Below, one piece after another: positions 45,926-56,911 of a stretch of DNA of 64,000 nucleotides (the stretch's first letter is position 1; each line of letters begins with the position of its first letter). Below the pieces are notes generated by a model. That model worked only from the letters and a program-made list of their open reading frames with translations, ran no database searches and was not told the DNA's origin. The stretch is from contig NZ_SJPG01000001.1 of assembly GCF_007859715.1 (NCBI RefSeq), forward strand, positions 682,001 through 746,000. Direction: 5' to 3'. This DNA is from Rubinisphaera italica (GTDB taxonomy: Bacteria; Planctomycetota; Planctomycetia; Planctomycetales; Planctomycetaceae). Position numbers and translations under genes: made by a program.

Positions 45926-46089
45926 ACTTATTTTAACTATCTGAATTTTGTTTCCAGAGTAGTCTCCCGACCATTCTGGATGCGTGACTTTCCATTCGGT
46001 GGAACACATAAATCGGTCATGCTAAATGGCGTGATCTCAAATTTCTCGGGAGGTTGTCACACTTTTTTTGATTGATGCAGGTTTGATTC

Positions 46090-47448
46090 ATGTCCGTCCC
46101 CAAAATCGCAATTGTTGGTCGTCCGAATGTCGGCAAGAGTTCGATTTTCAACTGGCTTTCCGGAAGAATGGTTTCCGTTGTCGATCCGACCGCCGGTGTC
46201 ACCCGCGATCGCGTCATGCAGTTGCTGTTTCACAATGACCGCTACTTTGAAGTGATTGACACGGGCGGAATCGGCATCGTCGATAGCGATGACTTGTCTG
46301 AGGATGTCGAATATCAGATTCGAGTCGCCCTGGAAGAAGCCGTTGCGATTGTCTTTGTGGTCGATGGGATTCAAGGGATCACCCCGCTCGATCAGGAAGT
46401 GGCCGAGCAGTTGCGTCGTATTGATCGCCCGAAACTGCTGGTCGTCAATAAATGTGAATCGACCCGCACCGACATGGAAATGCCGCAATTCTTTGGACTG
46501 GCCGATGCGGAAGTGCTGCAGACGAGTGTGAAAGCGAACCGAAATCGTATGGAATTGCTCGATGCCATCGTCAAACTGATGCCGGATGCCTCGGAAACGG
46601 AATTCTCAGAAGGGACTGACCTCTCAGCCGATCCGGTAATGAAGCTGGCAATCGTCGGACGCAGAAATGTCGGCAAAAGTACTTTCATCAACTCGCTGGC
46701 TCAGACGGATCGTATGATCGTCAGCGAAATCGCAGGCACAACGCGTGACAGTGTCGATGTGCGATTCGAATTGGATGAAAAAGCCTTTATCGCAATTGAT
46801 ACGCCGGGCGTACGCAAAAAGAAATCTCTGGCGAATGATATCGAGTTTTACGGACTGGTCCGGGCTCAGAAAAGTATTCGTCGAGCAGACGTGGTTATGG
46901 TGTTGTTCGATGCGACAAAAACAATATCTAAAGTCGATAAGCAACTCGTCGAAGAAATCGAGAAGAATTACAAGCCCTGTATTTTTGTCGTCAATAAATG
47001 GGATCTGGGTCTCGAACAGAAGATGACATCCGAGAAGTGGGGCGAATATCTAATCAAATCGTTTGCATCGATGCGTCATGTTCCGATTGCCTTCATCACG
47101 GCTAAGGATGACAAGAACATCCGCAAGTTGATCAATCTGGCGCAGTCAATTTATAAGCAGGGACAGGAGCGGGTTTCCACAGGTCTGCTCAATAGAATTG
47201 TGGAACAGGCTGTTGAACGTAATCCGCCGCCGATGCGCCGCAACAAGCGACCGAAGGTCTACTACGCAACTCAAGTCAGCACACTGCCACCCACAATTGT
47301 CGTCAAATGCAATCAGCCGATTCTGTTCGATCCCGCCTGGAAGCGGTATTTCCTGGGGTACCTTCGCGAAGAACTCCCCTTTCAGGAAGTCCCCATCAAA
47401 TTGTATTTCCGCCCGAAGAACGAAGAGTCAAATCCTTTTGTTAACTAG
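46090..47448 (+). CDS. der: Ribosome biogenesis GTPase Der (EngA)
   Basis: 452 residues. Two tandem GTPase domains: first P-loop GRPNVGKSS near residue 9, second GRRNVGKST near residue 190, with FVVDGIQGITPLDQEVAEQL and VNKWDLG typical of G4 regions. The C-terminal KH-like domain follows, ending RPKNEESNPFVN. Der acts in 50S ribosome assembly. The TAG stop codon is the first three bases of a 103-bp repeat element, so the element has landed exactly at the end of the gene. Confidence 0.95.
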   Translation: MSVPKIAIVGRPNVGKSSIFNWLSGRMVSVVDPTAGVTRDRVMQLLFHNDRYFEVIDTGGIGIVDSDDLSEDVEYQIRVALEEAVAIVFVVDGIQGITPLDQEVAEQLRRIDRPKLLVVNKCESTRTDMEMPQFFGLADAEVLQTSVKANRNRMELLDAIVKLMPDASETEFSEGTDLSADPVMKLAIVGRRNVGKSTFINSLAQTDRMIVSEIAGTTRDSVDVRFELDEKAFIAIDTPGVRKKKSLANDIEFYGLVRAQKSIRRADVVMVLFDATKTISKVDKQLVEEIEKNYKPCIFVVNKWDLGLEQKMTSEKWGEYLIKSFASMRHVPIAFITAKDDKNIRKLINLAQSIYKQGQERVSTGLLNRIVEQAVERNPPPMRRNKRPKVYYATQVSTLPPTIVVKCNQPILFDPAWKRYFLGYLREELPFQEVPIKLYFRPKNEESNPFVN

Positions 47449-47548
47449 AGCATTTTTAAAATGAACTGCAGTGTAAGGCAGGAGCAAACTCAATGTTATG
47501 AGCCATTTGATGTCCATGCGACTGCAGAAACCATTTGAAAATGGGCTA
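47446..47548. repeat. 105-bp-family inverted repeat, copy 2
   Basis: 103 bases, second copy of 8572-8676: same ends (TAGAGCAT and CATTTGAAAATG), same internal GCAGGAGCAAAC and CATTTGATGTCCATGCGACTG. The first three bases are the der stop codon. The rest of the 301-base gap (47449-47749) holds nothing supportable. Confidence 0.75.
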
Positions 47549-47749
47549 AATGGCAACTCGCAAGATGAAGGGCAAAGTGGTTTGCAATATCCACGCCCAT
47601 CATTTTGTTCTGGGACATGCTACCCAGGAACTTATTCACCTATTACAAGGCTCATGAAAACAGTCAATGGCTTAACAAGTCCGAATCAGAGTTTTGAAAA
47701 CTTGCATTCTCGAAGAGGAGTTTATTACGGGTTTACTTCCCAAAAAAGT

Positions 47750-49369
47750 TTATTCTGGATCTTTCAAGCCCATAATCTTCAACTCCTGCATGGAGTTATC
47801 TTTCAGGTTGACTGTCAGGATGCGATGGTTATTTGTGTCAGCGATATACAGGGTATCGTTAGCGACCGAGAGGCCAGCTGGTTCGGAGAGTTGTGGAGTT
47901 TCACCGAGGGTATTTCCTGCAGTACCCGTGCCGAGTAAAGAGGAGACCTCGCCGGTTGTGAGGTCGATAGTGCGAATTTTGTGGTTGTAGCTGTCGGCAA
48001 CGTACAGTTTGTTATTGTGATAGACGACGCCAATTGGATGCTGGAAACGGGCCTCGGCTCCCGGTTTGTCGATATCACCGAATTCGAATAGAGAGCGTCC
48101 CTGAGGCAAATCCCGAGGGCCTGCAATTGTCGTGACGGTCTTGTTCTCCATGTCGACTTTCCGTACAGCCGAGCCTTCGCTATCAACGAAGTATAGAGTT
48201 TTACCATCATGTGTAATTCCGGAAGGCTGCGCGAGTGCAGACTCTGTCAGGGAACCATCAATGATGTCTTCCCGTCCGGAACCGGCGAAGACTTCAATCG
48301 TCTGTGAGCCGAGTTTGTGCTTGAACAACTGATGCGGCCCCGCCATAGCGATGTAAAGTGTGCCATCGAGTTCGGAAATGGCCCAGGGACTGTTCAGACT
48401 CACTTCTTTCAATGAGCCACCCGGGTCGCGAAAACGAGACTGTTCTCCGTTACCAGCGAGAGTTTCGACGGTTTTCTTCATCAGATCGATCACGCGAACG
48501 GCATGACTTTCGGTATCGGCGACATAAAGTTTTGTGCCGACAAGTTCCATGCCTTGAGGATGATCGAATTGAGCGTCGGAATACGATCCATCTTTGAGTC
48601 CCTCCTTGCCGTTGCCGATCACATCGACCAGCGTTCCATCGAGTCGACAGACGACGATACGGTTGTGATTGCTGTCGGAGATGAACAGCCAGTTATTTTC
48701 TGCATCGGCCAGAACTTTGCCGGGGAACTGAAGTGGTGTCTTGGCTAATTTGGCGGCTTCAAGTTCGAATTTGAGAGGTTCTTCGTTGAGGGTTCCCTTA
48801 GTACGGTGGTAGTCGATCAATTTGGAGATGACACCATCGAGCGTTTTACGATTGCCTTCGCCGGAGACATAGCCGATGTATTTTCCTTCGGGGTCGACAA
48901 TCACTAATGTCGGCCAACTGCGTGAGCCAAACTTTTGCCAGACTTTCATGTCGGCATCGTTAATGACGGGATGCTTGATTTCATAGCGTTGAATAGCCGA
49001 ACGGATTGCAGAAGTGTCCTGCTCATTCTCGAATTTGGCGGAGTGGACTCCGATTACAACCAGTTCATTGGGATACTTGTTCTCCAGATATTCCAAGTCC
49101 GGCAATACGTGCATACAGTTGATGCAGCAGTACGTCCAGAAGTCAATCAGTACAACTTTCCCCTTTAAGTCCTTCCAATCGAGCGGTTCGGACGTATTCA
49201 GCCATCCATGCCCACCTTCGAAACTGGGCGCATCGAATCGCTGAGGAAATGGACTTTCTCCTGCAGCAGTTGGAGGAGTTTCATCAGCTTGAGTGAAGCC
49301 TTTTGAAATTCCCAGTACAAAACACATAAATGCCAGTGTGAGCAAGCCTGTCCAATGTGGTTTTGTCAT
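47750..49369 (-). CDS. Thioredoxin-fold plus NHL-repeat secreted protein (NHLRC2-like)
   Basis: 539 residues. A signal peptide precedes a thioredoxin domain (about 45-190) with KVVLIDFWTYCCINCMHVLP; the active site is Cys82-Ile-Asn-Cys85, the CCINC form found in this class. Residues 200-535 are six-bladed NHL propeller repeats, such as HPQGMELVGTKLYVADTESH and IGVVYHNNKLYVADSYNH. The architecture matches bacterial homologues of NHLRC2; the function is unknown, and a periplasmic redox or scaffold role is likely. Confidence 0.88.
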   Translation of the reverse strand: MTKPHWTGLLTLAFMCFVLGISKGFTQADETPPTAAGESPFPQRFDAPSFEGGHGWLNTSEPLDWKDLKGKVVLIDFWTYCCINCMHVLPDLEYLENKYPNELVVIGVHSAKFENEQDTSAIRSAIQRYEIKHPVINDADMKVWQKFGSRSWPTLVIVDPEGKYIGYVSGEGNRKTLDGVISKLIDYHRTKGTLNEEPLKFELEAAKLAKTPLQFPGKVLADAENNWLFISDSNHNRIVVCRLDGTLVDVIGNGKEGLKDGSYSDAQFDHPQGMELVGTKLYVADTESHAVRVIDLMKKTVETLAGNGEQSRFRDPGGSLKEVSLNSPWAISELDGTLYIAMAGPHQLFKHKLGSQTIEVFAGSGREDIIDGSLTESALAQPSGITHDGKTLYFVDSEGSAVRKVDMENKTVTTIAGPRDLPQGRSLFEFGDIDKPGAEARFQHPIGVVYHNNKLYVADSYNHKIRTIDLTTGEVSSLLGTGTAGNTLGETPQLSEPAGLSVANDTLYIADTNNHRILTVNLKDNSMQELKIMGLKDPE

Positions 49370-49403
49370 AATGTAGCCTGATATTTGGGTGATGGTTTAC
49401 TAA

Positions 49404-49507
49404 GGCGAGCTGAGTCCGATATGGCAAGTAGGGGACGAATCGATTTCGACTCATCTTCGCATTGCAGACAGGGATTGTGAGATATCCTGAGTTTTGCCTG
49501 GCTCGCC
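49404..49507. repeat. GGCGAGC-family MITE-like element, copy 1
   Basis: 104 bases, GGCGAGCTGAGTCCGATATG at the left and TGGCTCGCC at the right, ends inverted. A longer relative (112 bases) lies at 62009-62120. It lies between two minus-strand thioredoxin-fold genes (47750 and 49522). No coding capacity. Confidence 0.65.
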
Positions 49508-49521
49508 TGAAAGATCGTTCG

Positions 49522-50733
49522 TTACTCCGGGTTCGCTTCCTGAACAGAAGCCTTTTCGGGAGCGGCACCTTCCGCGGTAACACTTTCCAGGAACAGTTTT
49601 TCAAGCTCGTGAGTCAACTCTTTTCCACGTGCGTTGAGGGTGACGACTTTCCCATCACGATTCACAAGAATGCACTGAGGGATACTGTTAATGCCATAGC
49701 GGGTGGCATTGGGATTTTCCATGCCGAGTTGTTCGGCATCCCGGCTGAACAGGTTTTGCCAGGGAAGTTTCATGTCATCAATAATGGCGATCGCCCGGTC
49801 GGCTGAGTCATCCAGATTGACTCCAACAACTTCAAATCCATCCGCATGATAAGTGTTGTACATCTGCTTGATGTGTGGCATCTCCTCAAGACAATATCCG
49901 CACCAACTGGCCCAGAACTGAATCAGCACGACTTTGCCTCTGTGATTTTTAATATCATAGTCGGCTCCTGTCAGATTCTTTCCCGAGATCTTGATTTCAT
50001 TCCCCGGCAATTCGAGTCGACGAGCGACGCCTTCAAACTCAGAAGCCCGGGCGCGCATTTCGGGAGAGTCCGAAGTTTTTGCTTGTTCGGCCAGATTTTT
50101 ATAAATCTTTTTAGAAGACTCGGCATCTCCGAGTTGTTCGAGCAGGTCGGCTGTGATACTCGCAATCTGGACTTCACGGTCAGTCATGTCTGCACTGTTT
50201 AATAGATCCATCAGCTCTTTAACGAAAGCCGTTCTCCCTGCAGAATCTAAGCCTTGCAGTTCATTCAGGCGACTCGAAAGCAGAATCAATTTTCCTTCGC
50301 GAGCAACGAGAGGACGAGGATCTTCCGAAATGGTTTTTGCCATCACGATGGCATTCGTCATCGCATTGGGATCGCCTGCCTGAGCCAGAATACCCAACGC
50401 TTCCATTTTGTTCTGAATCGCTTCGAGTGCCAGTTCTGCATCGACATTCGTATTTTCGATGATGATCTGTGAGCCTTTAACAATGTGCCCGAGAATTTTC
50501 ACTTTGAGGAGATTGGCTTCCTGAGGCGAGGCGACATCAATTCGAGTTTGCCAGAGCCCTTTGACCGTCTCCAGTGTTTCTTCAGGATTGGCAGCCGGGT
50601 CAAACTCCGGCAACTGAATTTTTGCAGGAGTTTCTACGGAAGCTTCCGTATTCAATTCTGCAGCCGGTTGAGCCTGTGCTGAAACGGAAGTCAGGGCCAG
50701 CAGCATGGCAAGGGTTAATAACAGGCGGGGCAT
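49522..50733 (-). CDS. TlpA-like thioredoxin-fold secreted protein
   Basis: 403 residues from the ATG at 50733, which has AAAGGA about 6 bases upstream. A signal peptide (LLLTLAMLLALTSVSAQAQ) is followed by a helical domain of about 200 residues without a recognised family and a C-terminal TlpA/ResA-type thioredoxin domain with WASWCGYCLEEMPHIK (Cys278, Cys281). It probably reduces or isomerises periplasmic disulfides, or serves cytochrome maturation; unproven. The other thioredoxin-fold gene lies next to it, 152 bases downstream on the same strand, with a MITE-like repeat between. Confidence 0.87.
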   Translation of the reverse strand: MPRLLLTLAMLLALTSVSAQAQPAAELNTEASVETPAKIQLPEFDPAANPEETLETVKGLWQTRIDVASPQEANLLKVKILGHIVKGSQIIIENTNVDAELALEAIQNKMEALGILAQAGDPNAMTNAIVMAKTISEDPRPLVAREGKLILLSSRLNELQGLDSAGRTAFVKELMDLLNSADMTDREVQIASITADLLEQLGDAESSKKIYKNLAEQAKTSDSPEMRARASEFEGVARRLELPGNEIKISGKNLTGADYDIKNHRGKVVLIQFWASWCGYCLEEMPHIKQMYNTYHADGFEVVGVNLDDSADRAIAIIDDMKLPWQNLFSRDAEQLGMENPNATRYGINSIPQCILVNRDGKVVTLNARGKELTHELEKLFLESVTAEGAAPEKASVQEANPE

Positions 50734-51059
50734 GAAAGATCCTTTGGGGATTGCAATGGAAGACCGTTGCAATATTGTTGTGGAGAAATAGTTTATCTTC
50801 ATTAGTTTATACGTTTTTTGAAATAATTCATGCCAATTTCATGGATTTCTTGCATTTTCAACAGGAGAACTCCTAAGTTTCCCTGCATCTGCTACCCTTG
50901 TCGACATTCAGGAAAGTGATCAAACTTGATCTTGTTGAGTGTCGCAAGTTGAGTGCGGAATGATTTTGAACATGATCTTTCATTCAGCACCGATACAATG
51001 CCGGACCTGTAACAGATTACCAAAACCTTAAACACTCAACTCATTTAGGATATTTCCCC
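50734..51059. other. Intergenic region between divergent genes
   Basis: 326 bases separating the TlpA-like gene and the oligopeptidase gene. It should contain both promoters; I see no clear consensus or repeat. Confidence 0.45.
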
Positions 51060-53141
<2,082 letters not shown>

Positions 53142-53243
53142 TCGGAACTTACCGAGCGATGGCTATTTCGGAACGACATTAAGTTCTCAGTGAGATTAAT
53201 TCTGCTGATCGCTGCAGAGAATTGTTAACAGGCATTTGTAAAA

Positions 53244-53278
53244 AAAATAGCGTACCTGAAATTCAGGTACGCTATTTT
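53244..53278. terminator. Bidirectional terminator
   Basis: A 17-bp stem AAAATAGCGTACCTGAA and TTCAGGTACGCTATTTT with a one-base loop, flanked by A-rich and T-rich runs. It ends the convergent oligopeptidase and 53304-55220 genes. Confidence 0.85.
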
Positions 53279-53303
53279 CGTTAGTTAGACTGAGAGAGAA
53301 GTC

Positions 53304-55220
53304 TTACTCTCGTTCATCCGGTTCGACGACTACGACCATCCATCCATTCACTGTATGTAGTGAAGCAATTGTGACGGGCACTTTCTTGCCGTTTTCTTCA
53401 TCGGCTTCGAACAGAATATGTCGATCGAACGTTTCTTCCGCTAATCGTTCCTGGAATCGCTCTTTGATTTTATTGGCGATCACAGGATCTTCCCCGCGAC
53501 GATAGTTCGGGTCGGAGGTATCGAGCGGTTTGGAATAGACGTCACGAGTTTCAGAAATCTGCAGACGAATCTGATCTTCTTCCAGGACATATTCGATCGG
53601 GATTTCAACGCGACGTATTGCGATTGGGTTTTCACGATCTTCAGATTTCAAACCGATTCTCAGAATCACCTTAATGAGTCCCCCTTCAAACTGCACATGC
53701 AGGGGATCGACATCGTAGATAATTACATCATCGCCAGAATCTTCAGCCGGTTCACGTTCTTTCGTGATATCGAAAGCCCGTCGAAACTTCTCGGCCAGTT
53801 GCTGAGAGAACTCTGGGAAAGGCAATGCCTGCCCAGGTTCCAGATCGATTGTGTCGATTGCCAGAGCGTTATTTACCCAGCTTTCGTGGACGTGCAGTGT
53901 CATACCGGTTGGAGAGTTAAATGCCGTACTGGCACGGTCTGCTCCCAGCTGACCTTCATTCATAAGACGTTCAGCGGTTCGCAATTCGTCATCGTCCGTG
54001 CGAGCCAGAACTTCATTGGGAGCAATTCCTTCTGCAGCCATTCGTTTACGGCGTTTTTTGTTTTCCTTATTCATATCATTGAAGGAGTCTTCGATTTCCT
54101 GATTGAATTTCGGTAAAACACGTTTCCGTAATTTATAGGCGGCAATTCGCTCGGATTCCGGCATCTTGTCGACTGCTTTTTCGTAAGCAATTTTGTCCCC
54201 AATCAACTTGGCGATCAATCCCCGACGATTCAGGTATGCACTTCTCACATGATTATTCGCATTCACTCCCAGAGAAGCTCGGTAGTAACTGAATACGTTT
54301 CCATCATATTCCAATTCTTTTTTACCAGTGAAATAGTGATTTCCAGTTGTCAGTACAGTCGCCTGATCGGTCACACCTCGAGTGTTTGATCGAGTGTTTC
54401 CATTGATTCGGATCGCGAATTTTGCGGAATCATCTGAAGGAAGGAAATCGATGTAAACGCCGGATTTGGTTCGTTGAGTTCCCGTGACTCGCGCCCCCAG
54501 AATGCAATCGCAAATCGGGCCGCACTCGCGACGACATTCGTAAAATGCGAAATCGGCAAAAGGTTCCGAGACGAACGTACGAACGTTGAAGTTGTAGTAG
54601 TTAATGCGAATTTTATCGACGAGAGACGATGAATTACTGGACATACCTTCCAAAGTTGAGATCAACTGAGGGACGGTTTCAGGAGCTTCATCGTTCAGCT
54701 TGATATCGACATCACGGTCATCGGATTCATAGCGTTCGAGCGATTGAAACAACTGGGCTAATACGGGTTGCAGGTCCTTGGATTGATCGGAGGATTTTTT
54801 CAGCAATTCCAGAGTCGCTTCGTAAATTGCAATTCTTCGGGCAATTTTACCTTCGAGATCGACCAGCAAATCCTGATTGGCCAATTCTTCTTCCGATTGA
54901 AATGCAGGATAAGTCAAATCCAGTTGCTCGTTCAGCTCGGCCAATAACTGTTCCTGCTGCTCGATTGTAAGCGGCTCGAAACCATACAGTTTTTCCAGCA
55001 GTTCCTGAGTTTTGTCGCTCCACTCTCCCCAGGATTCGCTCAAGCCTGAGAAATCCTCACCTCGTATGCCCCAGGGCGGTTCATTAAGGACGGCATCTCG
55101 AAAGATTGCCTTGAGTCCAACATCATCCTGAGCAAATGAAGTTGTTGTTGATAAGCTAAAGGCACAAACTGCCGTCAGGCAGCCTGCCAAAAACCTTCTT
55201 GATAACTTGTAAGTCGTCAT
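53304..55220 (-). CDS. Large secreted protein of unknown function
   Basis: 638 residues. A signal peptide (LTAVCAFSLSTTTSFAQ) is followed by a region of helices about 30-190 (YGFEPLTIEQQEQLLAELN). A beta-rich section comes next with a cysteine cluster CRRECGPICDCILG near residue 229, then a basic coiled helix (DMNKENKKRRKRMAAEG), and a C-terminal beta domain ending HTVNGWMVVVVEPDERE. I do not recognise a family. The Cys cluster could form disulfides or bind metal in the periplasm. It ends at the shared terminator with prlC. Confidence 0.78.
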   Translation of the reverse strand: MTTYKLSRRFLAGCLTAVCAFSLSTTTSFAQDDVGLKAIFRDAVLNEPPWGIRGEDFSGLSESWGEWSDKTQELLEKLYGFEPLTIEQQEQLLAELNEQLDLTYPAFQSEEELANQDLLVDLEGKIARRIAIYEATLELLKKSSDQSKDLQPVLAQLFQSLERYESDDRDVDIKLNDEAPETVPQLISTLEGMSSNSSSLVDKIRINYYNFNVRTFVSEPFADFAFYECRRECGPICDCILGARVTGTQRTKSGVYIDFLPSDDSAKFAIRINGNTRSNTRGVTDQATVLTTGNHYFTGKKELEYDGNVFSYYRASLGVNANNHVRSAYLNRRGLIAKLIGDKIAYEKAVDKMPESERIAAYKLRKRVLPKFNQEIEDSFNDMNKENKKRRKRMAAEGIAPNEVLARTDDDELRTAERLMNEGQLGADRASTAFNSPTGMTLHVHESWVNNALAIDTIDLEPGQALPFPEFSQQLAEKFRRAFDITKEREPAEDSGDDVIIYDVDPLHVQFEGGLIKVILRIGLKSEDRENPIAIRRVEIPIEYVLEEDQIRLQISETRDVYSKPLDTSDPNYRRGEDPVIANKIKERFQERLAEETFDRHILFEADEENGKKVPVTIASLHTVNGWMVVVVEPDERE

Positions 55221-55792
55221 AACTAGAAATCTTTCCAGAGTCCGCTTATTGCGATGAAACCCATGTAATTCAGTATCGACATTTCGCAGAAATGAATTTT
55301 TTGAAATTCAACCCGCAGATAAGGTCTCGACGTAATTTTACTTTATTAACCTCGAATACCTTGCACGCCACTTAACGCCTGCATGCCCGCAGAGCTACTT
55401 ATATTACCTATGTTAACAAGTGAGTCCTGCGCCACAAAGGATTGCTACGAACTGCAGCAAAAAATACGAAAAGTTCCAAAAGTGTACATGTGTATTTTAT
55501 TGTCGCAAGATCACCGATAGAATTGTATTTAGCCAGTAACGTTTGCAGCTCGATTCACTTAACTCAGTTGGACTGGTTTGTTTCACGATTTGAATTACCT
55601 TCAGAGAAATTGGATTTCCACCACATTGCGAACTTGAGACTTTGAGTGCCAGCGGAAAGAATGAATTAGAAATATGACTTACGAGTGAACTCGATAGGAG
55701 TGACTTTCGTTCAGAAAACATTCCACCACAAATCTAATGTTGTACCATCTCCGGGGTCGCTCAGTTTTTCTTCAATAACCATCAGGATCTCG
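55221..55792. other. Intergenic region between divergent genes
   Basis: 572 bases with no coherent gene. The region is AT-rich; no repeat or riboswitch is recognised. It separates two divergently oriented genes, so both promoters should be here. Confidence 0.45.
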
Positions 55793-56908
55793 ATGTCGGA
55801 ATTGCCAGCGAAAACGAATCCTGAAAAGCGGAAAGGATTCCGTAAAAGTAAGCGGGACAATCCTGGTCAGGAGAACGCTCCTGGCTGGAATAAAGAGTGT
55901 TTATGTGGACAAAAACTAACTGGATTACGAGCGGAATCTCCTCAGCGTATTCTCTGTGATCATTGTGATCGGAAGCACTTCATTCTGCCGATCAGCAAAT
56001 ATCCCGAGCCCAAACGACTCAAGAAGAAGCGGCCAAAAAAACGACAGCGGGAAGAACCCCTTTCAAAAACCATCTCCCGAACGTTTTCACGAGCAGGAAT
56101 CGCCGTGAAAGCAGGATTTGGTAAGTTACTCGCAATGGTTTGGCAACGAATCGTTGTTGGATTTCGCGCCTTCCGTGCCAGCTTGACTCCGCTGCGTCTG
56201 ACGATGCTTTCGCTGGTGATTGTGATTTGCTGTGGTGTTTACTTCGCCATTCAGCAACAACAGCAAAGTAAAGCGATACGTATTTTGCGTGAATCGGTCG
56301 CTGAAGCGGAGTCAGCAATAAAAGATCGGAACTGGCCTGCTGCGACCGAACAATATCATCTGGCAGCCGAAGCAATTCGAGTGTTGAATCGAGACGATGT
56401 TTTTGCTCGGGAAGTATTACAGAAAGATCGGGAATTGCAGGCTGTCGAAGGTTTGTGTCTGTTATCACTGGAAGACATTATCGAGGAAGTAAGTGATCCC
56501 CAGCAAACATTGAATGACTGGGAAACTCTGTTTCGCCTGCAGATCGATCAACGCTGGATGATTGTAGAAGCCTGGCTCTCACCCGGGAAATCAAACTCAG
56601 TTATTGCGGAAACCATCCCCTTGAAAAGTGGAGTTATCAGCATTATCTGGCCAGGAGAGTTGATGAAAGTAGACTTTGCAGACTCGGGGCCAGTGCATGT
56701 CCTGATCGCCGGTCAGATTTCAGCAGTGAATCGATCCACTCTCGAGAGCATCGATTGGGAGATTCTAATTCAACCGGAAACCGCTTTTCACTGGTGTTTT
56801 CCAGAGACCTGCGAACGTCTCAACTTTGAACTCGAAACTCCATGGATGCCTGAAGATAGCTTGCAATCGGTTCTGGATCGACAAAAAGCGACATTATTGA
56901 AGGAATAG
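55793..56908 (+). CDS. Zinc-ribbon, single-span protein of unknown function
   Basis: 371 residues from the ATG at 55793 (AGGA 5-6 bases upstream; a frame from 55685 would add 36 residues without a site). A cytoplasmic N-terminus carries a possible zinc ribbon (CLCGQKL then CDHCDRKHF) and a long basic segment (RLKKKRPKKRQREEP). A membrane helix (LTMLSLVIVICCGVYFAI) comes near residue 165. The extracytoplasmic part starts with a TPR-like helix pair and ends in a beta-rich domain. It is followed 3 bases later by the next gene, with which it forms an operon. Confidence 0.75.
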   Translation: MSELPAKTNPEKRKGFRKSKRDNPGQENAPGWNKECLCGQKLTGLRAESPQRILCDHCDRKHFILPISKYPEPKRLKKKRPKKRQREEPLSKTISRTFSRAGIAVKAGFGKLLAMVWQRIVVGFRAFRASLTPLRLTMLSLVIVICCGVYFAIQQQQQSKAIRILRESVAEAESAIKDRNWPAATEQYHLAAEAIRVLNRDDVFAREVLQKDRELQAVEGLCLLSLEDIIEEVSDPQQTLNDWETLFRLQIDQRWMIVEAWLSPGKSNSVIAETIPLKSGVISIIWPGELMKVDFADSGPVHVLIAGQISAVNRSTLESIDWEILIQPETAFHWCFPETCERLNFELETPWMPEDSLQSVLDRQKATLLKE

Positions 56909-56911
56909 TCG

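Noticed and set aside
45767..46075. Small open frames on both strands between serC and der
   Set aside because: They consist mostly of the CCTTCTCCC repeat read in frame.
47498..47938. 146-codon frame after der
   Set aside because: It begins inside a repeat element and ends opposite the NHL-repeat gene; no family features.
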